This document shows, in pieces, positions 45,790 through 58,838 of a stretch of DNA of 64,000 nucleotides (position 1 is its first letter; each line of letters begins with the position of its first letter). The position numbers were made by a program, and so were the translations under genes. The stretch spans positions 7,006,001 to 7,070,000 of the forward strand of contig CP071493.1 of assembly GCA_017354895.1 (NCBI GenBank). The letters run 5' to 3'. The notes under the pieces are model-generated. The model searched no databases and was not told where the DNA came from. It saw only the letters and a list, made by a program, of their open reading frames with translations. This DNA comes from Podospora comata. Taxonomy: Eukaryota; Ascomycota; Sordariomycetes; Sordariales; Podosporaceae.

Positions 45790-47305
45790 ATGACGGCCAT
45801 CCTCCTCCAATGTGCCCTCGCCGCTGCACAAGACGCTCGTTTCGACTCGGGGGCTTCTGCAATACAACAAAATCATACGGCGACTCACGGCGACGACCCT
45901 TTAATAGCCTGTTCGTCCTGCTACGGTAGCCTCTTGGACCTCTACAAGGCCAGATATTTCAACTGTCCTCCTGCAGACTTGCTGAAAGACCCGTCACTCT
46001 CATCTCAAGGCGAATGGTACACATCCGCCCCCCCATCTTTTCTTGGAAAGCTGGCAGATCTTATCGAAAAGGCAAAGCAGTATCAGATCCATCCAGGCCT
46101 TATTGACGAACATGTAAAGAAACAAAAAGAGCGATGGTATGCCGACAGCCTGACGACGCTGAGGTTGAGATCCATGGTGCAAGACGAGGACAAGGCAGCC
46201 ATCGCCGAACAACTAGAAAGGTTCACCGCAGGATCGGCACCAATCGAGGAGCTCATGACTGCTGTATCCACATCGTTGAAGAAGCTGTCAGGCAGTGAAA
46301 GTCCGCCAATAGATGATTTGTCCAAAGGACTTCTTGCAGCCACAAATCACACTGAGAGGATAGAGGTGCTCAAGGAAGCCCTCTTTGCGACACCATCACA
46401 ACCGACTGACGGTAGCCCGAGTGGCGAGGTGCCCGAGGTCCACGCAAAATACTACAACATGCTCGCACAGGACAATGCCAGCATGGAGCAAGTCAAGGAC
46501 GCAATCTTGAGTGATCACCAAAGATTGTCTAGCGCCCAGGACGAGATCAAAAAGGTCGAAGCAAGGCTGGCGGAGCTGAGGAGAGGGCAGGCTGCCTACG
46601 AGCTAGAGAAGGCCAAAAAGGCAGAAAACAAGAAACGGCTTGCCGAGCAGCAGAGGAGCGTGATACCTGACGGGCTGACGAACTTGCCACCATGCTCGGT
46701 GTGCCGGAATCCCGTCAACCCTTCGAGCTTCAGACTTTGCACCGTCTGCGCGCTCCTTTCTGGGTACGAGCTCGAGGGCGCAGAGATGACTGTCTATTGT
46801 GGCTTTGAGTGCGAACACGAAGGATATGTAGGTCTGCCTTTTCCCCCTGGCTGTCTGCTCTCGTCTTGGAAGATACTCATGCTGTTTTCCCCATCAGAGA
46901 AATCATCTCAAGGCTCACAGTTGTTCCGCCGGTCCTACATGTGTTCACGCTCGTGTGGACTCATCCGGGGGGCGGCAGATGCCAAACAACAACCGTGCGG
47001 CACATGACGAAGACACTAAGATGTCGGACGTTCTTGCCACTCCGGCAGACCTCCGATTCTGCAAGGAATGTGTTGTCAATCTGAAGAAGCCCACAGCGTG
47101 GTGTTCTCCGGCCTGCGTTCGTGCTCACTATGCGCAACATCATGAGAAAGTCCACGTCGGAGGAGCCGCCGACGGCGATGATCGGATGGATACCAATGGG
47201 GGGCTGGAAGGCGTTGATTTCGACAGCCAGCATTACATCATTTCTCTGGCGGACGCGGTTAAGGAATGGGAAGCCAGGAATGGGGGGGTGCGGTTGGAAG
47301 AGTAA
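45790..47305 (+). CDS. Protein with two MYND-like zinc clusters, function unknown
   Basis: Two exons, 45790-46827 and 46898-47305, encode 481 residues; the 70-bp intron (GTAGGT...TCAG) joins HEGY to RNHLKAHSC and is needed to complete the first zinc cluster. The N-terminal half is mostly helical; a coiled-coil-like stretch lies at about 230-290 (DEIKKVEARLAELRRG and onward). Cluster one has Cys302, Cys305, Cys317, Cys320, Cys337, Cys341, His349 and His353, the last four in MYND spacing (C-x3-C-x7-H-x3-H). Cluster two has Cys401, Cys404, Cys415, Cys419 and His427, a reduced copy of the same plan, linked by an Asn/Arg/Asp-rich stretch. MYND-type clusters bind proline-rich peptides; the partner and function here are unknown. 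I did not recognise a named homologue. The start chosen is the first ATG in the frame. Confidence 0.7.
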
Positions 47306-47952
47306 GGCTCTCCCGGAAGATGAGAAGGAGACGGTTTGCTTGTGAAAAGATTTGCGTGGTGGGCATGGCCCTTGGGGGAAATGGGGCAGAGAATAAAAAC
47401 CACGTTTGTGATTACTTGTATGGATGGATTCGAATTTTTATTCTTGTTGATTTTTCTTTTTGGAGAATTATTTTATTTTTTTTTTTATTTTTTTTTTATT
47501 TTGGAAAGGGAAGATCAGGAAGGGAATAGGGAATTGGTCGAGCTGTGGGGGAAGATCAGCAGGGTGACAAACATGCAGATCAAGAGACGGCGAAGGATGC
47601 TCAAGCCGGCACGGAGATGAGGCTGGTAAAGACACTGTGAAGCGGATAGAGAAAATAAATAGTACACACTGGAAATCGATGGGGTATGTGCTTGGCGAGA
47701 GGTTGAAGAGACGCGGGTGTTGTTGATGCGGCACACTCTTGGATGGAAATAATGGCAGTGTAAAACAAGTTAATATAGGATGGCATCCCGAAGCAACGTC
47801 TTCAACAAGCTTCGAAAGATAGTTTGGTGGGCGTTTTAAAAAAATAAAATAAAAATCAAGAAATAAAAATAATAATAATAAAAAGAATAAAAAAAAATTA
47901 AAGTAAAAAAAATACAATTAAAAATTAAAGAGTAAAATAGATAAAAAAGATA

Positions 47953-47986
<34 letters not shown>

Positions 47987-48868
47987 GAAAATGATCAAGA
48001 AGCTTATCCCTGGTTTTAAAAAGGTGTGAGTTGATAGTTGGTAACACATGTTTTGATTGAAACCAGGAAACCGGTACAAGATGAGCCTCTCGGGACATAC
48101 GAGGGGTTGCAGTGAAAGGCGATGGACACATCAAGAATGGCGATCAGTGTTGGACTGGTGTGCTGGTGGTTCTCAGGCTCGCAAGACACGAAATTGTCCA
48201 AGGTTGCAAGCAAAGAGTTTTTCCACACAAATGCGTCTTTCAGTTTCCATCCCTCGCTATGACTATGAAGTATGCTCGCTGCTGCTGTCGCCCGCCCCTT
48301 CCCCGGACCATCTCACCGCACTCATGCCCTCCCCTTCACCCGTCCATCCTCCCCTTTTCCGCTGACTTCTTGATTACCTAACCTACAATAAATAGTACAC
48401 AAACAACCCTCTTGACAAAACACCGAGAGTGACAACAGAAAGAAAGCGATGCTAAGCTCTCTGTCACCGTCATGAAACAATACTATAACAAGAAAAAGTG
48501 TCTGGCGAAGCTTGCCACCGAACAATCCATAGCACCCGAGGGTGGGCGTAGAAATATAAAATAAAAAAACAACCGAGAACCGACAGGAAAATGATCGTAT
48601 ATACTGGGTTTGTTCACCACCGAAGTTTGAGGGTAGTACTGTGCTTTTTCGTCGTCCAATAAAAGACAAATCCCTTTTTTCTTGCCCCTTTGTTGACAGA
48701 AACTCGAAAGAAAAACGCAAGAATTTTGCTCTGGTTGATGGTTTGTTGTGTTGTATAAAAGTTCACACTCATTGTTGTGAAACTTCTGGGTATCATAAAC
48801 ACCTCCACTTTCCCCCCCCCCTCCCCCAACTCTTCCTTTCTTCCTTTTTGGATTGTTTACCGCCCTGC
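47306..48868. other. AT-rich convergent intergenic region
   Basis: Long T-rich (about 47450-47505) and A-rich (about 47838-48000) tracts and an (AAT) run at about 47952-47982 lie between two convergent stops. Homopolymer and trinucleotide growth, rather than mutated transposon sequence, explains the composition. No gene is supported. Confidence 0.5.
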
Positions 48869-51100
48869 TCATCTCGGATTACCCCCTCCTCGCGTGGGTA
48901 GTTCAAAGTCTGGATTGGAATTAAGAAGTAGATCGGCAGGGCGGGGACCGTTGTTCCCAACTGGTCGCCGGGGTATCATTTGCGGCATCTCTGGTGGTGG
49001 CTGCCACCGAGGGTTGATCCCGCGCTGCGAAATAGACGTGAAGTTAGACCGCTCAGATTCGGCCGGGCTGCGGGCGCCCTGGGGAATGTCCTCGTATGAG
49101 TTAGCCAACTGTAGGGGCTGCAGAGGAGGTGTTCTTGGCCGGGGTGAATTACTAGCTGCGGGAGGCGCAGGCTCGGCGAAGCGAGGGTCCACATCCTCGT
49201 AGTACTCACTAGGGGCCGGTCTTAGCCCTGGGTTTGCTTGCTGCTGTTGTGGAGGTTGGAGGTTAGGGCCAGGACCGCCCCTGAGATCAACAGGTGGCCG
49301 GGTGGAAACAGCTGTAAGTGGTGACGGGGTCCTGACCGGATTCTGATTCCAGGCTTGCCTAGGGGGGACATATGCGGTGCTGGACAAAGAGGTTACTATG
49401 GCAAGGCCGTGGTAAGGGGTGGTGCATCGAGGAAGCAACTTACTCATCCTGGCTATATCTGCTGGCGTCGCTGACATACGTGTCATGTCTCGCCCCTGGT
49501 GATAACCTCGCCTGCTGCATGGCTAGCATACCCGCAACATCGGAATCACTATCCCGGATTCCATATCGTCCCACGCCACGGTTGCTACCCGTCGCATCCA
49601 TCTCCACGGCCTGGGTGGGAATGCCATCGTCAATTCCTGGGAGCGGTGGTGGCGACTCTGCCCTGGGAAGGCTGTCGCGGTTGTTGGGGTTGTAAGCATT
49701 GTATCCTCCAGTCGACACATTCGAGGCCGATCTGCTGACATATCCAGGCGCGGACGGCGGACCTGGTGATGGCTGCCGGGCATCATATGGGACCGGCCCG
49801 GGCCCGTATGGACCTGCTGGTGATGGTCTTCTGTCGTAAGGCCCGGGAGTTCCCCGATAGCTTGGCGGAAGAGGCCGTCCACCGCCACCCCGTGGTGGCG
49901 GTGGACCATACCCACCCCTGACACTCGGCGGAGTGCCGTGACCACCACGGCCCTGCGGACTGCCATACCCCCCGCGCCCTCCTCCTGGTGATGGCCCATA
50001 TCCATTGTAACCACCCCTGCCGGGCCCCGGGTATCCTCCGCGACCTCTGTAGCCTCCTGGAGGACCTCCGCCTCTCCCTCTCGAATTCATCCGTTCGTAA
50101 GAGGGTGCCCTCATAGGATACCCGTCAGGACCAGGCGAGGGATCAGCATAACCTCGCGAACCCGGGGTGTTGGTCATGGACCTTTGTGCCGTGATGTCCG
50201 ACGGATTAGGACCTGTATCGTTGACATAAGTGGTCGAGCCATCTGTCGCGTAGTTGTTGTTTGGGGATCGGTCAGTCGGGCTCATCGAGGTGAGCGGCAC
50301 CCTCTCATCACTGCTTCGATCATCCTTCTTCTCGAATGAAGCAAATTCGGGGAGGGCGTCTGGTCTTCCGTTGGCACCGCTGAGCATCGGGACAGTAGGC
50401 TGCTGGGGTGCAGGGCTAGTGGACACAGGAGGAGCCTGTTGCAACTGCCGATTATAGTAGTTCTCTCCACTCATCTCTGCATTGTCAGCGATGCGCTGCT
50501 TCCTGGCCTTTCTGCTAACGATCGTCCTACGCATAGCACACGAAACCAGCCCGCTGATGGCAACCAAAACGGTAGCAGCCAGAACGATGTAGGACCCCCA
50601 CGCCATGTGCGGCACGAAGAGGAGCACATCGACCAGGAAGCTCAAGAGGCAAACCAGGAAGGTGAAGATGCCAAAGATGAACAAGGCTAACAAGTATCGA
50701 CCCGAGTGAGCCGGGCTATGCAAGTGGGCAACCACAGCCAAGACGAACATGATCAGTGTCAGAAACGCGGCGACCGGGTGGATGACGAGAAGAGTGGTCA
50801 GGGTAGTTCGTGTCCCCGCGGGGATGTCAAAGCCATCGGCGCTGAGTTGTTCTGAGTCGAGATGGTTAGCAACCGTGGTATTGCCAACAACCGTACGACA
50901 TGATAACACTTACGAACATCGTAGCCGATCTCTATAGGGGTGCAGCTCCCGCCATTGCAGAAACCAAAAACCCCAAAGTCAACACCCATCCACTGACCCA
51001 GCGGAATAGCGCTGATAATCGGAGCCGACAAAGACGAGAGGAGCAGTAGACAGAATGCCGCGAAGAGAAGCACCGACAACGGTGTCGCAGGTCGCAGCAT
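48869..51100 (-). CDS. palI: PalI/Rim9-type pH-response regulator
   Basis: Three exons, 51100-50914, 50851-49444 and 49379-48869, encode 701 residues; introns are 62 and 64 bp with GTAAGT donors, and both junctions keep the frame. Four membrane segments are seen at about residues 8-30, 81-104, 114-141 and 147-169, with a first extracellular loop containing GFCNGGSC, the pattern of the SUR7/PalI family. The cytosolic rest, over 500 residues, is rich in Gly, Pro, Arg, Tyr and Ser, with Arg-Gly-Gly-Tyr repeats near 275-400, and ends with ELPTRGGGNPR. Family knowledge: PalI/Rim9 assists PalH/Rim21 in sensing alkaline pH at the plasma membrane upstream of PacC/Rim101 processing. The N-terminal sequence (MLRPATPLSVLLFAAFCLLLLS) closely matches what is known of filamentous-fungus PalI. 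Confidence 0.9.
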
Positions 51101-53996
51101 GTTGACAGAGAGCTCCAGGCGAGAGGACCGTGAAAGTGATGCAAGGTGAGATTGCCAGCGTCGTCAAGACGCGGCAGGTCAGAGCGAGGTTCGATTCCTC
51201 AGTTGAACCACCGAGTAATATGAGCGGCTGAAGGGAGTGTGATGCTCAAGGATCGTGTGCGCATACGGTCGGTCAGATACATGCGAAGGAATTGGTCGAG
51301 ACTGTAGCGAACGTAGGTGTGCTGTGCAGTAGCAGAGTTCGCAGTTCGTTCATCGGCCGCTCATTGTTGTCGACGATTGATTTCGGCAAAGTCCAGCAAG
51401 TCGTCGCGCGTGGCGCTTGGTGTTCCGTCCAGCAGTTTTTTGTCTTCTTTTGTTGAAGAGATGGGATGGGATGGGATGGGATGGGATGGGATGGGATGGG
51501 ATGGCGGCGGGGTGCTGTCGCTCTTCGATTCTCTCGAGATCCGGAGTCGAGCTAGTTCGCAATTTCCCAGCAAAGCGAATACAATGACATTGGCGACGAC
51601 GAGTTGCACACACAGCGCGATGCGAAGCACTGGTGGTGAGGTGACGGGGGGAGCGCAATTGGAAGCGGGAAATGGGGGGTGGGAAAATCGTTAGGGGGTC
51701 GAGCCTGGGCCACTTGCCCGCTGCAAGCATGTGGGGAACAGCGAGCACGCACACCTAGCTCTTGGCTGGGATGGCCTCGCCGTACCTCGCTTCGAGGCGC
51801 AGCTTCTGCGTAATTACCACTGAAGAATCTTCAACACATCACGGGCATTCCACGCTTGATGCGATACACTCCACAACGGTGTCTGTGTATCTTTACACGG
51901 TGCAATTGAAGCATCTCACAGCCTTCCTTGGGTGAGGGGACCGTCAAACTCAGCCAGTGGCCTGCGGTATGGGCAGCCTACAGCCGCCGGAATCATGATC
52001 CGCTCTTCCTCAGGCCCCCACCTCGTCCGCCGGGTCTCACTCTGTCGTCCCGAGAAAAGCAGAAGTAGACTCGGAGCACTGCTTCCTTGCCCCTATTTTT
52101 CTCCAAGAATCCTCACCCGCAGCGAGCCCGTCAGTCTGGCTCTGGCGAGTGGCTGGTTCATTCCATATTCTCAGGTCTACAGGTTCCCGTGGCTTTGGGT
52201 TGCGCGAACTGGATCAGGAAGGTCATTCCCGTGAGTTGCTGGATCTGGCTACAGGCACATGGCACGCTTCTGCAGGACCGCCGACGCAATAAAAACCTCG
52301 CTTTGCATGGTGGTTCGGAGCACACAGTCATGAAATGCAAGAATACCGGGAAACAGCACAAGCCCAGGCGTCCTTGCAGGATGGCACCATGGCGGCAGCT
52401 TTGCGGGACGACGCAATCATTGGACGAGACGCCTCACTAACTGACGCAGCTCGAGTCTCACAACCAGGCTTTTCTGGGAGCCGAACAAAGCCCGTGATGG
52501 CAACAAAAGGCCACCGCCAGCTCAGCAGGAGAGAGCAGGCGAGTCAGGATAGGAGCATCGAGGTGACGTTTGGCTCAGACGGCGCCAAAAATAAAAAAAT
52601 AAAAAAAAAATAAAAATCAAACATGGGAGTCATGGTCAAGACGAGGCCTCGTCTGTGGCCGTAACCTCACGCAGGAGGAACGTCACGGCGACGAGCCTTT
52701 ATCAGTCGTTGGTGTCGCGGCCAATTTCCGGCATTCTCTCTCCCTCCTCGCTCATTTCTCCTTGTCTCCCACACTCGTTCGCCATTTTGGCAGTCAGGGT
52801 TGCAATCCGCTACGGCTGTTGGCCCTGATTTGGCTACACAGTTTTAAAACTGGATGTTACGTCGGGATTCCATGAACAATCCGTGATGGCTTCTGGACCC
52901 CAAAGGACTGCTGTCTCAAGCTTCACCAAGCTTCGTCAGGCAGCTATCACCAACCGCAAACACTGTCGCATTGTGTTCAACCCCATGGTCCGCCGCCGCC
53001 TTGTGAACCCGGTCTGGCACCCAAAGAGGGCAAGGGAGACGCTGTCGCCAGTTTGTTAGGGGATACCTCCGCCCTCACCAATTCTGCGCAGCCTTATTGG
53101 TACCGCGTTATCTTAGTTTCAAAACAAGCTTCATGGCAGGTCCACACATCCACATCTCAGATGCAGATAAGCTCCACATACGGATCCCTGCTGTTTTGAT
53201 ATCCCCAGATCTTCTCTTTCAACCGGAGGTATCAAGGGGCTGTTGTTTACAGCCGCTCATGTATGGTTAACTACCCCGTTGCAAACTGGTGGGTGAGGTA
53301 TCGTCAAGGTCAAACACGGCCGCAGAACCTAGCTAGCTCCACGACACGCCCACATAGAATAGAGAAGATTTGCGACTTGGCCAGTCATGATGGTCTTTAG
53401 TTTTGCAGAGCTGTATATACAATGTCAGCAGCAAAAGAATTAGTACTGCGAGTCAGCAAGACGTATAATGACTATTAATCTATAACCCTTTCCAATAAAC
53501 ATAAAGCTGTTTACCCATTTTTTAAGCCCATCAACTATCTGTTAAAGCCCATCAGCTTGTTGTTAGAACATGTTAATTATTTTAAGGCCTATCATCAAAG
53601 TTCAATTATCATCACAGTTCGATTATCATCGACATCAGAAACATCCATCATCATTGAGCAGGTGCCGTAATGCTTTCTCAAGACCAAAGATTGCCAGAGA
53701 TAATTGTCGGCACCTGCTAGGTAACCCCGATCGGCGTCGGAGACATTACAGATAACACGGCGGCAAAAAGCGGGCCAAGCTCGATCGGCATCGGAGGGAC
53801 TTGAGAGCTTGGCCTTGCTCGCATGGTCAGTCGTCATCGACAAATCTCACGAACAACCTCACCCGTCTCGACACCTTTTTTAGCTCGACAGCTCTATAAA
53901 CAACACAATGAATGGCGCAGCTGGTGGCTTCAATATCTGAGAATGAAACCGCAGAAAAGAAATCATCCTATTTCTCGCCAGCGCGCCCAGCGCATC
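51101..53996. other. Long divergent intergenic region
   Basis: Holds the presumed promoters of palI and the ABC1-family kinase. An ATGGG repeat (about nine units, 51461-51505) lies 360 bp upstream of palI. Another stretch, near 53480-53660, is AT-rich with direct repeats (AAGCCCATCA twice; GTTCxATTATCATC twice) and may be old repeat DNA. No gene is supported. Confidence 0.4.
51461..51505. repeat. ATGGG pentanucleotide microsatellite
   Basis: Nine tandem copies of a GGGAT/ATGGG unit upstream of palI, possibly in its leader. Confidence 0.95.
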
Positions 53997-56109
53997 ATGT
54001 GGCGCCATGGCCTCGCTGGCAGCACAGCCGGCAGCCGCCTCCATCTGTCCGCCACCATCACGAGAACAAGAACGACAATAACCTCAGCTCAGCCACTGCG
54101 CTTGCCACGCCCTTGGCGAACATTCGTCACCTCACCATCACAACGCCGACCCCTCCACCCCTCATCCGGTCCGTTCGAGCTCCTCCGACCCCCCTCCCCC
54201 TCCTCGCTCGGCGCCCCCCGGGCCGCGAGATCGTACCCCCGGGCCGAAAAATACCTCCGCCGCCTCCTCGTCATCTCTGCGCTCCTCGGCGCCGGCTATC
54301 TAGTAGACTCCCAAATCTACGCCTCCGGCATAGCCCGCTCCCTCCGCACCTTTGGCACTGGCCTCCTAGTAGCAGCCGATTACAAGCTCAACTTCCGGCC
54401 TCACCCCATCCCTATAATCGGCTCCAAATCCGGCATCCCCGAGCTCCACCGCCGCAGCGCGGAGCGCATGTCCGACTTGCTACGGCACAATGGCGGGCTG
54501 TACCTCAAGATCGGGCAGGCAATCGCCATGCAGAGTGCTGTCTTGCCGCCGGAGTTCCAGAAGATGTTCGCGAGGATGTTTGATGATGCGCCGCAGGATG
54601 AGTGGGAGCTGGTGGAGAAGGTGATTAGGGATGATTTTGGGGGCAGGTCGGTAGAGGAGGTTTTTGGGGTGGATTTCACGGGGCGGGATGAGAGCAAAGG
54701 TGTTATGGAGAAGACTGCGAGGGCGAGCGCGAGTGTGGCGCAGGTTCATTGGGCGAGGTTGCCGGATGGGAGGGAGGTGGCGGTCAAAATTCAGAAGCCC
54801 GAGATTGAGAGGCAGATTGGGTGGGATCTGTGGGCTTTCAAGTGAGTTCTTTGCTGTTTTTGGATAGCGGTGGTGCTGACGGCCGGTTGGTAGGGTCGTG
54901 ATGAGGGTATACACCTGGTGGTTCGACCTGCCAATGTACTCCATGGTCCCCTTTGTCAGCGAGCGACTGAAACTCGAAACCGACTTTGAAAACGAAGCCC
55001 GCAACTCGGAAGTCATGCGCGAGCTCATCAACAACGAGCCCGCTCTCAGAGGAAGAGTTTACATCCCCCCGGTATACCCCGAACTGTCCTCCAAGCGTGT
55101 CCTCACGACCGAATGGATCGAGGGCGTCCGGTTCAACGACAAGTCCGACCTCACCCGCCCCTGGCGAGGCGGTCACGGGAACTACTCCCCAGGCGTCCAC
55201 GGCGAGCAGCTCCCTTCTCCAGACATGCCCTCCCTCCGCGCCGCCCTCCGCCAGAACCCGGACCGGCAACGGCTCAAACCCGAGCGCAGCTCCTGGCGCG
55301 GACCCAACCTCACCGGCGGGCTAGGCGTCTCCCCCAAGGACGTAATGACCACCATCGTTGATCTATTCTCGGCTCAAATTTTCAAGTTCGGCGTCGTCCA
55401 CTGCGACCCTCACCCAGGCAACATGTTTGTCCGCCGGCTCCCCAACGGAAAGCCAGAGCTGGTCCTCATCGATCACGGGTTATACGTCTACATGTCTGAC
55501 CAGTTCAGGCACGACTACGCCTCGTTCTGGAAGGCCCTCATGACGTTTGACAACGCCAAGATCGTCCAGATCGCATCGGGTTGGGGGGTGAAAGGCGCGG
55601 AGATGTTTGCCTCGGCCACACTGATGCGGCCGTACGAAGGAGGCGAAAACAAGGTTCAGAAGGAGTTCCTCAAGGCTATGAAGGCCAGGTCGCCGAGCGA
55701 GAGGAATTACGAGATGCAGAGGAGGATGAAACAGGGAATAAGGGACATGCTCGCCGACGAAGAGAAGTGGCCGAAGGAGTTGATCTTTATCAGCAGAAAC
55801 ATGAGGATTGTGCAAGCCAACAACGCCAACATGGGGAGCCCCGTGAACAGGATCAAGATCATGGGGGTCTGGGCCAGCAGGAGTCTGTGGCAGGATAAAG
55901 GGTTGGGGTGGAGGGAGAGGGTGGGAAATGCGTGGAGGCATTTGCTTTTCAAAGGGGTTTTGTGGGCGAGCGATGCCGTCTGGTGGTTCTTTCGGGTGAA
56001 GCAGCTGCTGGGGAGGGGAGGGGGGATGGAGGACGAGGTGGAGGTGAAGATGAGGGAGATGGCGAGGGGGATGGGGATTGAGTTGCAGCATGATGTTTTT
56101 GCGGGGTGA
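53997..56109 (+). CDS. ABC1/UbiB-family mitochondrial atypical kinase (Mcp2/ADCK1-like)
   Basis: Two exons, 53997-54841 and 54894-56109, encode 686 residues; the 52-bp intron has GTGAGT, a GCTGAC branch site and TAG, and joins FK to VVMRV. The family's KxGQ motif is at residues 171-174 (LKIGQAIAMQS), followed by the Ala-rich loop ASASVAQVH near 245, VAVKIQKP near 262, the catalytic-loop motif HCDPHPGN at 451-458 and the DFG-like DHG at 475-477. The order and spacing fit the ABC1/COQ8/ADCK family. A leader rich in Arg, Thr and Ser (MWRHGLAGSTAGSRL onward) and a hydrophobic segment near 105-120 (LLVISALLGAGYLV) indicate a mitochondrial inner-membrane protein. Family knowledge: yeast Mcp2/Cqd2 acts in coenzyme Q or lipid distribution. 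The start at 53997 is chosen for its leader; upstream ATGs in frame exist. Confidence 0.9.
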
Positions 56110-58838
56110 GAGGTTGGGGTTCTGGGGAATAAGGAACAGGAAAGGCAACACGGAACCGAAGGTTAAGAAGGCCGTGCATCATATGAACAGCAGGAAGACA
56201 GATACAGGGCCAGGCATCAGGTGGGGTGGTGGATTTGGTGGGTTATCATGAAGCTAGAAACTGATACCCCCTTTTGGCGTCTGGGAAGGAGACTTGTAGC
56301 AAGGAAGCAGGGAGGCCACCAGGTTATCCAGTTGTGATGGGAGTCACAAAAGACAGAACTAGGTATGTATGATATACATGAGAGAGAGGATGTAGAGTGT
56401 GCATCGCATCGCACCGCATCGACACTTCCGACAGGCCTGCCTCTTTACGTGATGTGATCTCTTGGTTCGAGGCTTTGGCCACTATTTATTTTCCCCACGT
56501 ATGCAAACACTGTCTGTGTTCACGACGCTGCGAGACAGATTGGATCTATGCGGAGAGACCAGGTCATCTGATGTAGGGGTTTGGAAATGGAGGCCCGAAA
56601 GGCTTGTCGCCGGAACTACAGAGGAAACGATACTGTCTGAGGCGGTCGGTTCGTCCGTCGTTGCTAGAAGACCAGAAACGAAACACACTACGAGATGCGT
56701 CCTTCGCACCCGCATATCTTCAACAGACCGAACACCCAAATCTAGCTTAGCGCCCAGCCCCATGACCCTCCAATGTAGAAAGAGTGGGTTGGTTTATGCT
56801 GTCTAAGTCTGAAACACACCAAATCCCGATCTCACCTCTTCTCCACAATCCGGATCCTGCCCTGTTCAGGGCTGGTCGGAGTTGGGCGGACCGTTTCTCT
56901 CTTCACGTGGCTTGTGGAACTCGTTTCTTTCCTTCTTCCAGGCTGTGCCCTCTATCAGAATAGCGACGGTTGTGTGACAGCAAAAGCATGCTGTCTGAAC
57001 GGGTTGTTGCATGGGCTGATCAGCGGTGATGCGTAGGCGCCCTTGGTTGTGTATCGTCGAGAAGCAAGAATCGGCCAGAGGCCTTGGATCTGAAGACTGG
57101 TGGATGAAGAAACGGAACGCGCATGGAAGCATGTTGGGTGTGATTCCGGACATGTGATTGGCTGCTTCGACTTGCAACCTCAGCCATTTAGACCCTGCAG
57201 TTTAAAGGAGGCGAGGTGTTACTTTGATATTTCCCATTGTCGGCGTTCTGTTGGATTGTCATCAAAGATTGTCCAAGAGGTAGCGAAAAGGCTAGGTGAC
57301 ATTTAGCCATCGTCTAATGTCTGTCGACGGCATGGACGAGATGATGGGTCTCTTGCCCGGATGAGACATGCAGGAAAGGGGTTCATCCAGGACCTTGGTG
57401 AGAGCAGCGAACTGATCATCTGAATACTCGGCAATGTCCTTCCAATGGTCCTTTCGAACTGCGCAGGTCCGAACCAAGCGTGTTGAGGTGGCAGCAGGTT
57501 TCCAGTGTGGCCGGATCCATCTGTTTTAGCTGACACCCCCTGCTCTTATTTGCAGTACCGCGGGTGCAGGTACCATCAGCCAATCTCTTCCATCATCGGA
57601 CTTTTTTTTCTCTCTTTGCGCGCTCCTGATGAACAGGTGCCGTCCTCTTCTTCTTTCCAACGCCCCTCGGTTTCCCTAGAAGGACCGTCGCTGCATCACA
57701 TTCGTCCCACGAGTCCTGGAAGGCTGTTTATCGCCCGACTTGTTGTCTTCGACCGCTTCACACCTTTTCGTTTGCCTCCCCCGCCGTTTGTATCTGTACA
57801 CTCGGCTTGTCGTTCCTTTTTACGCGTGAGCAAGTCTCCACTACCGACCTACCATATCCAAGCGCGTGCCGCCGAGCACTTGTGTCCCCGTGAGAGTTGT
57901 GGCCGCTGTATCGCCATCGAAGCCCCGGGTTTTGATGAGAGGGTTGGTGTAAGTCTGAGTTCAACTTCAAACGTCATATCATATCAGGTGGGACTGGTCG
58001 GGTTTGAGAAACGGATGCGCCGTCAGGCTGTTTGCGACAAGCGGAGGGGGACGAGGAGCAGGGTGTTGCTAGGAAGCTGTTCCTAGCGACAACCTATCCA
58101 CCATCAACGACATGAAGAGCATCGTCGCAGTCAAATCGCGGGGTAACAGGTGGTGGTTCCACTGGCGCATAGATGCGCGCAGCAGTTGGGAACTGTCGAT
58201 TCGGAACTGTCAATTGGGAGCTGTCAGCTGGAAACTGTCAATTGGGGAACCGAAGATGTGAACAAGAAAGTGTGAATGTGCTTTGATGCTGACAGGCACC
58301 TCGCCAGAAGCTCTGCAACCTTTTCCCAGGGACATCGAGTGTTTGTTACCCACCCACCACCGCACGCTCCCGAAACCCTCAGGATCACCACCTGACACTT
58401 TGACTTTACAAGACAGAGTCACGGTGATCGACAACCAAACCAAAGCTACTAGTAGCAGGAGCCCGTGACACGCCGCCAGCGAAACTGTGTTTTGCACTAC
58501 CTTCGATTCTTACCGTCCTCTTTTATCAGCGCCGTCGACGCGGGTTGCGACCTGCTTCTCAAAAGGTTAGCCGCGACTCGAGACAGAGTTTGCTTGCTCG
58601 CCCCTCCCCCCTTCAAGTTCCGAGCTGATCCGTCCCCATCTACGCCAGGCGTTCCGTCAGAAGCTAATTCTGCGAGCTCGACCGTGTCCCGGCCCTCGGT
58701 AGGTCTTGTCTGCACACCCAGACCAGAACTCACAGCTCGAGAGCAGCTGTGGCTTGCAACGTCCGGCCCGTTGTGCTGCTTCCCCCAGCAGCGGACTGGC
58801 GAGATAACATTGACTCCCGTCGTCTTTGAAGGAGGCCA
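56110..58838. other. Intergenic region upstream of the septin gene
   Basis: Same-strand gap of 2.7 kb. It holds a 14-bp tandem repeat and CT-rich leader-like sequence but no supported gene. The long frame from about 57505 to 58086 lacks any recognisable domain and is probably leader or promoter. Confidence 0.4.
58187..58250. repeat. 14-bp tandem repeat in the septin gene's upstream region
   Basis: AACTGTC or AGCTGTC recurs at 58191, 58205, 58219 and 58233, exactly 14 bp apart, with an AATTGGG-like spacer and a partial fifth unit. It lies about 600 bp upstream of the start codon. Confidence 0.85.

Noticed and set aside
51160-51217. tRNA-like T-loop (GGTTCGATTCC) with a near stem
   Set aside because: No matching acceptor stem, D-arm or A box at the required distance upstream; one stem pair also fails. 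Other GGTTCxA sites in the window were also checked and lack partners.
51761-51766. PacC-type hexamer (CTTGGC) upstream of palI
   Set aside because: A single six-base match in 800 bp is expected by chance, so no pH regulation is claimed from it.
57505-58086. 193-codon frame upstream of the septin gene
   Set aside because: No recognisable domain; CT-rich composition suggests leader sequence.
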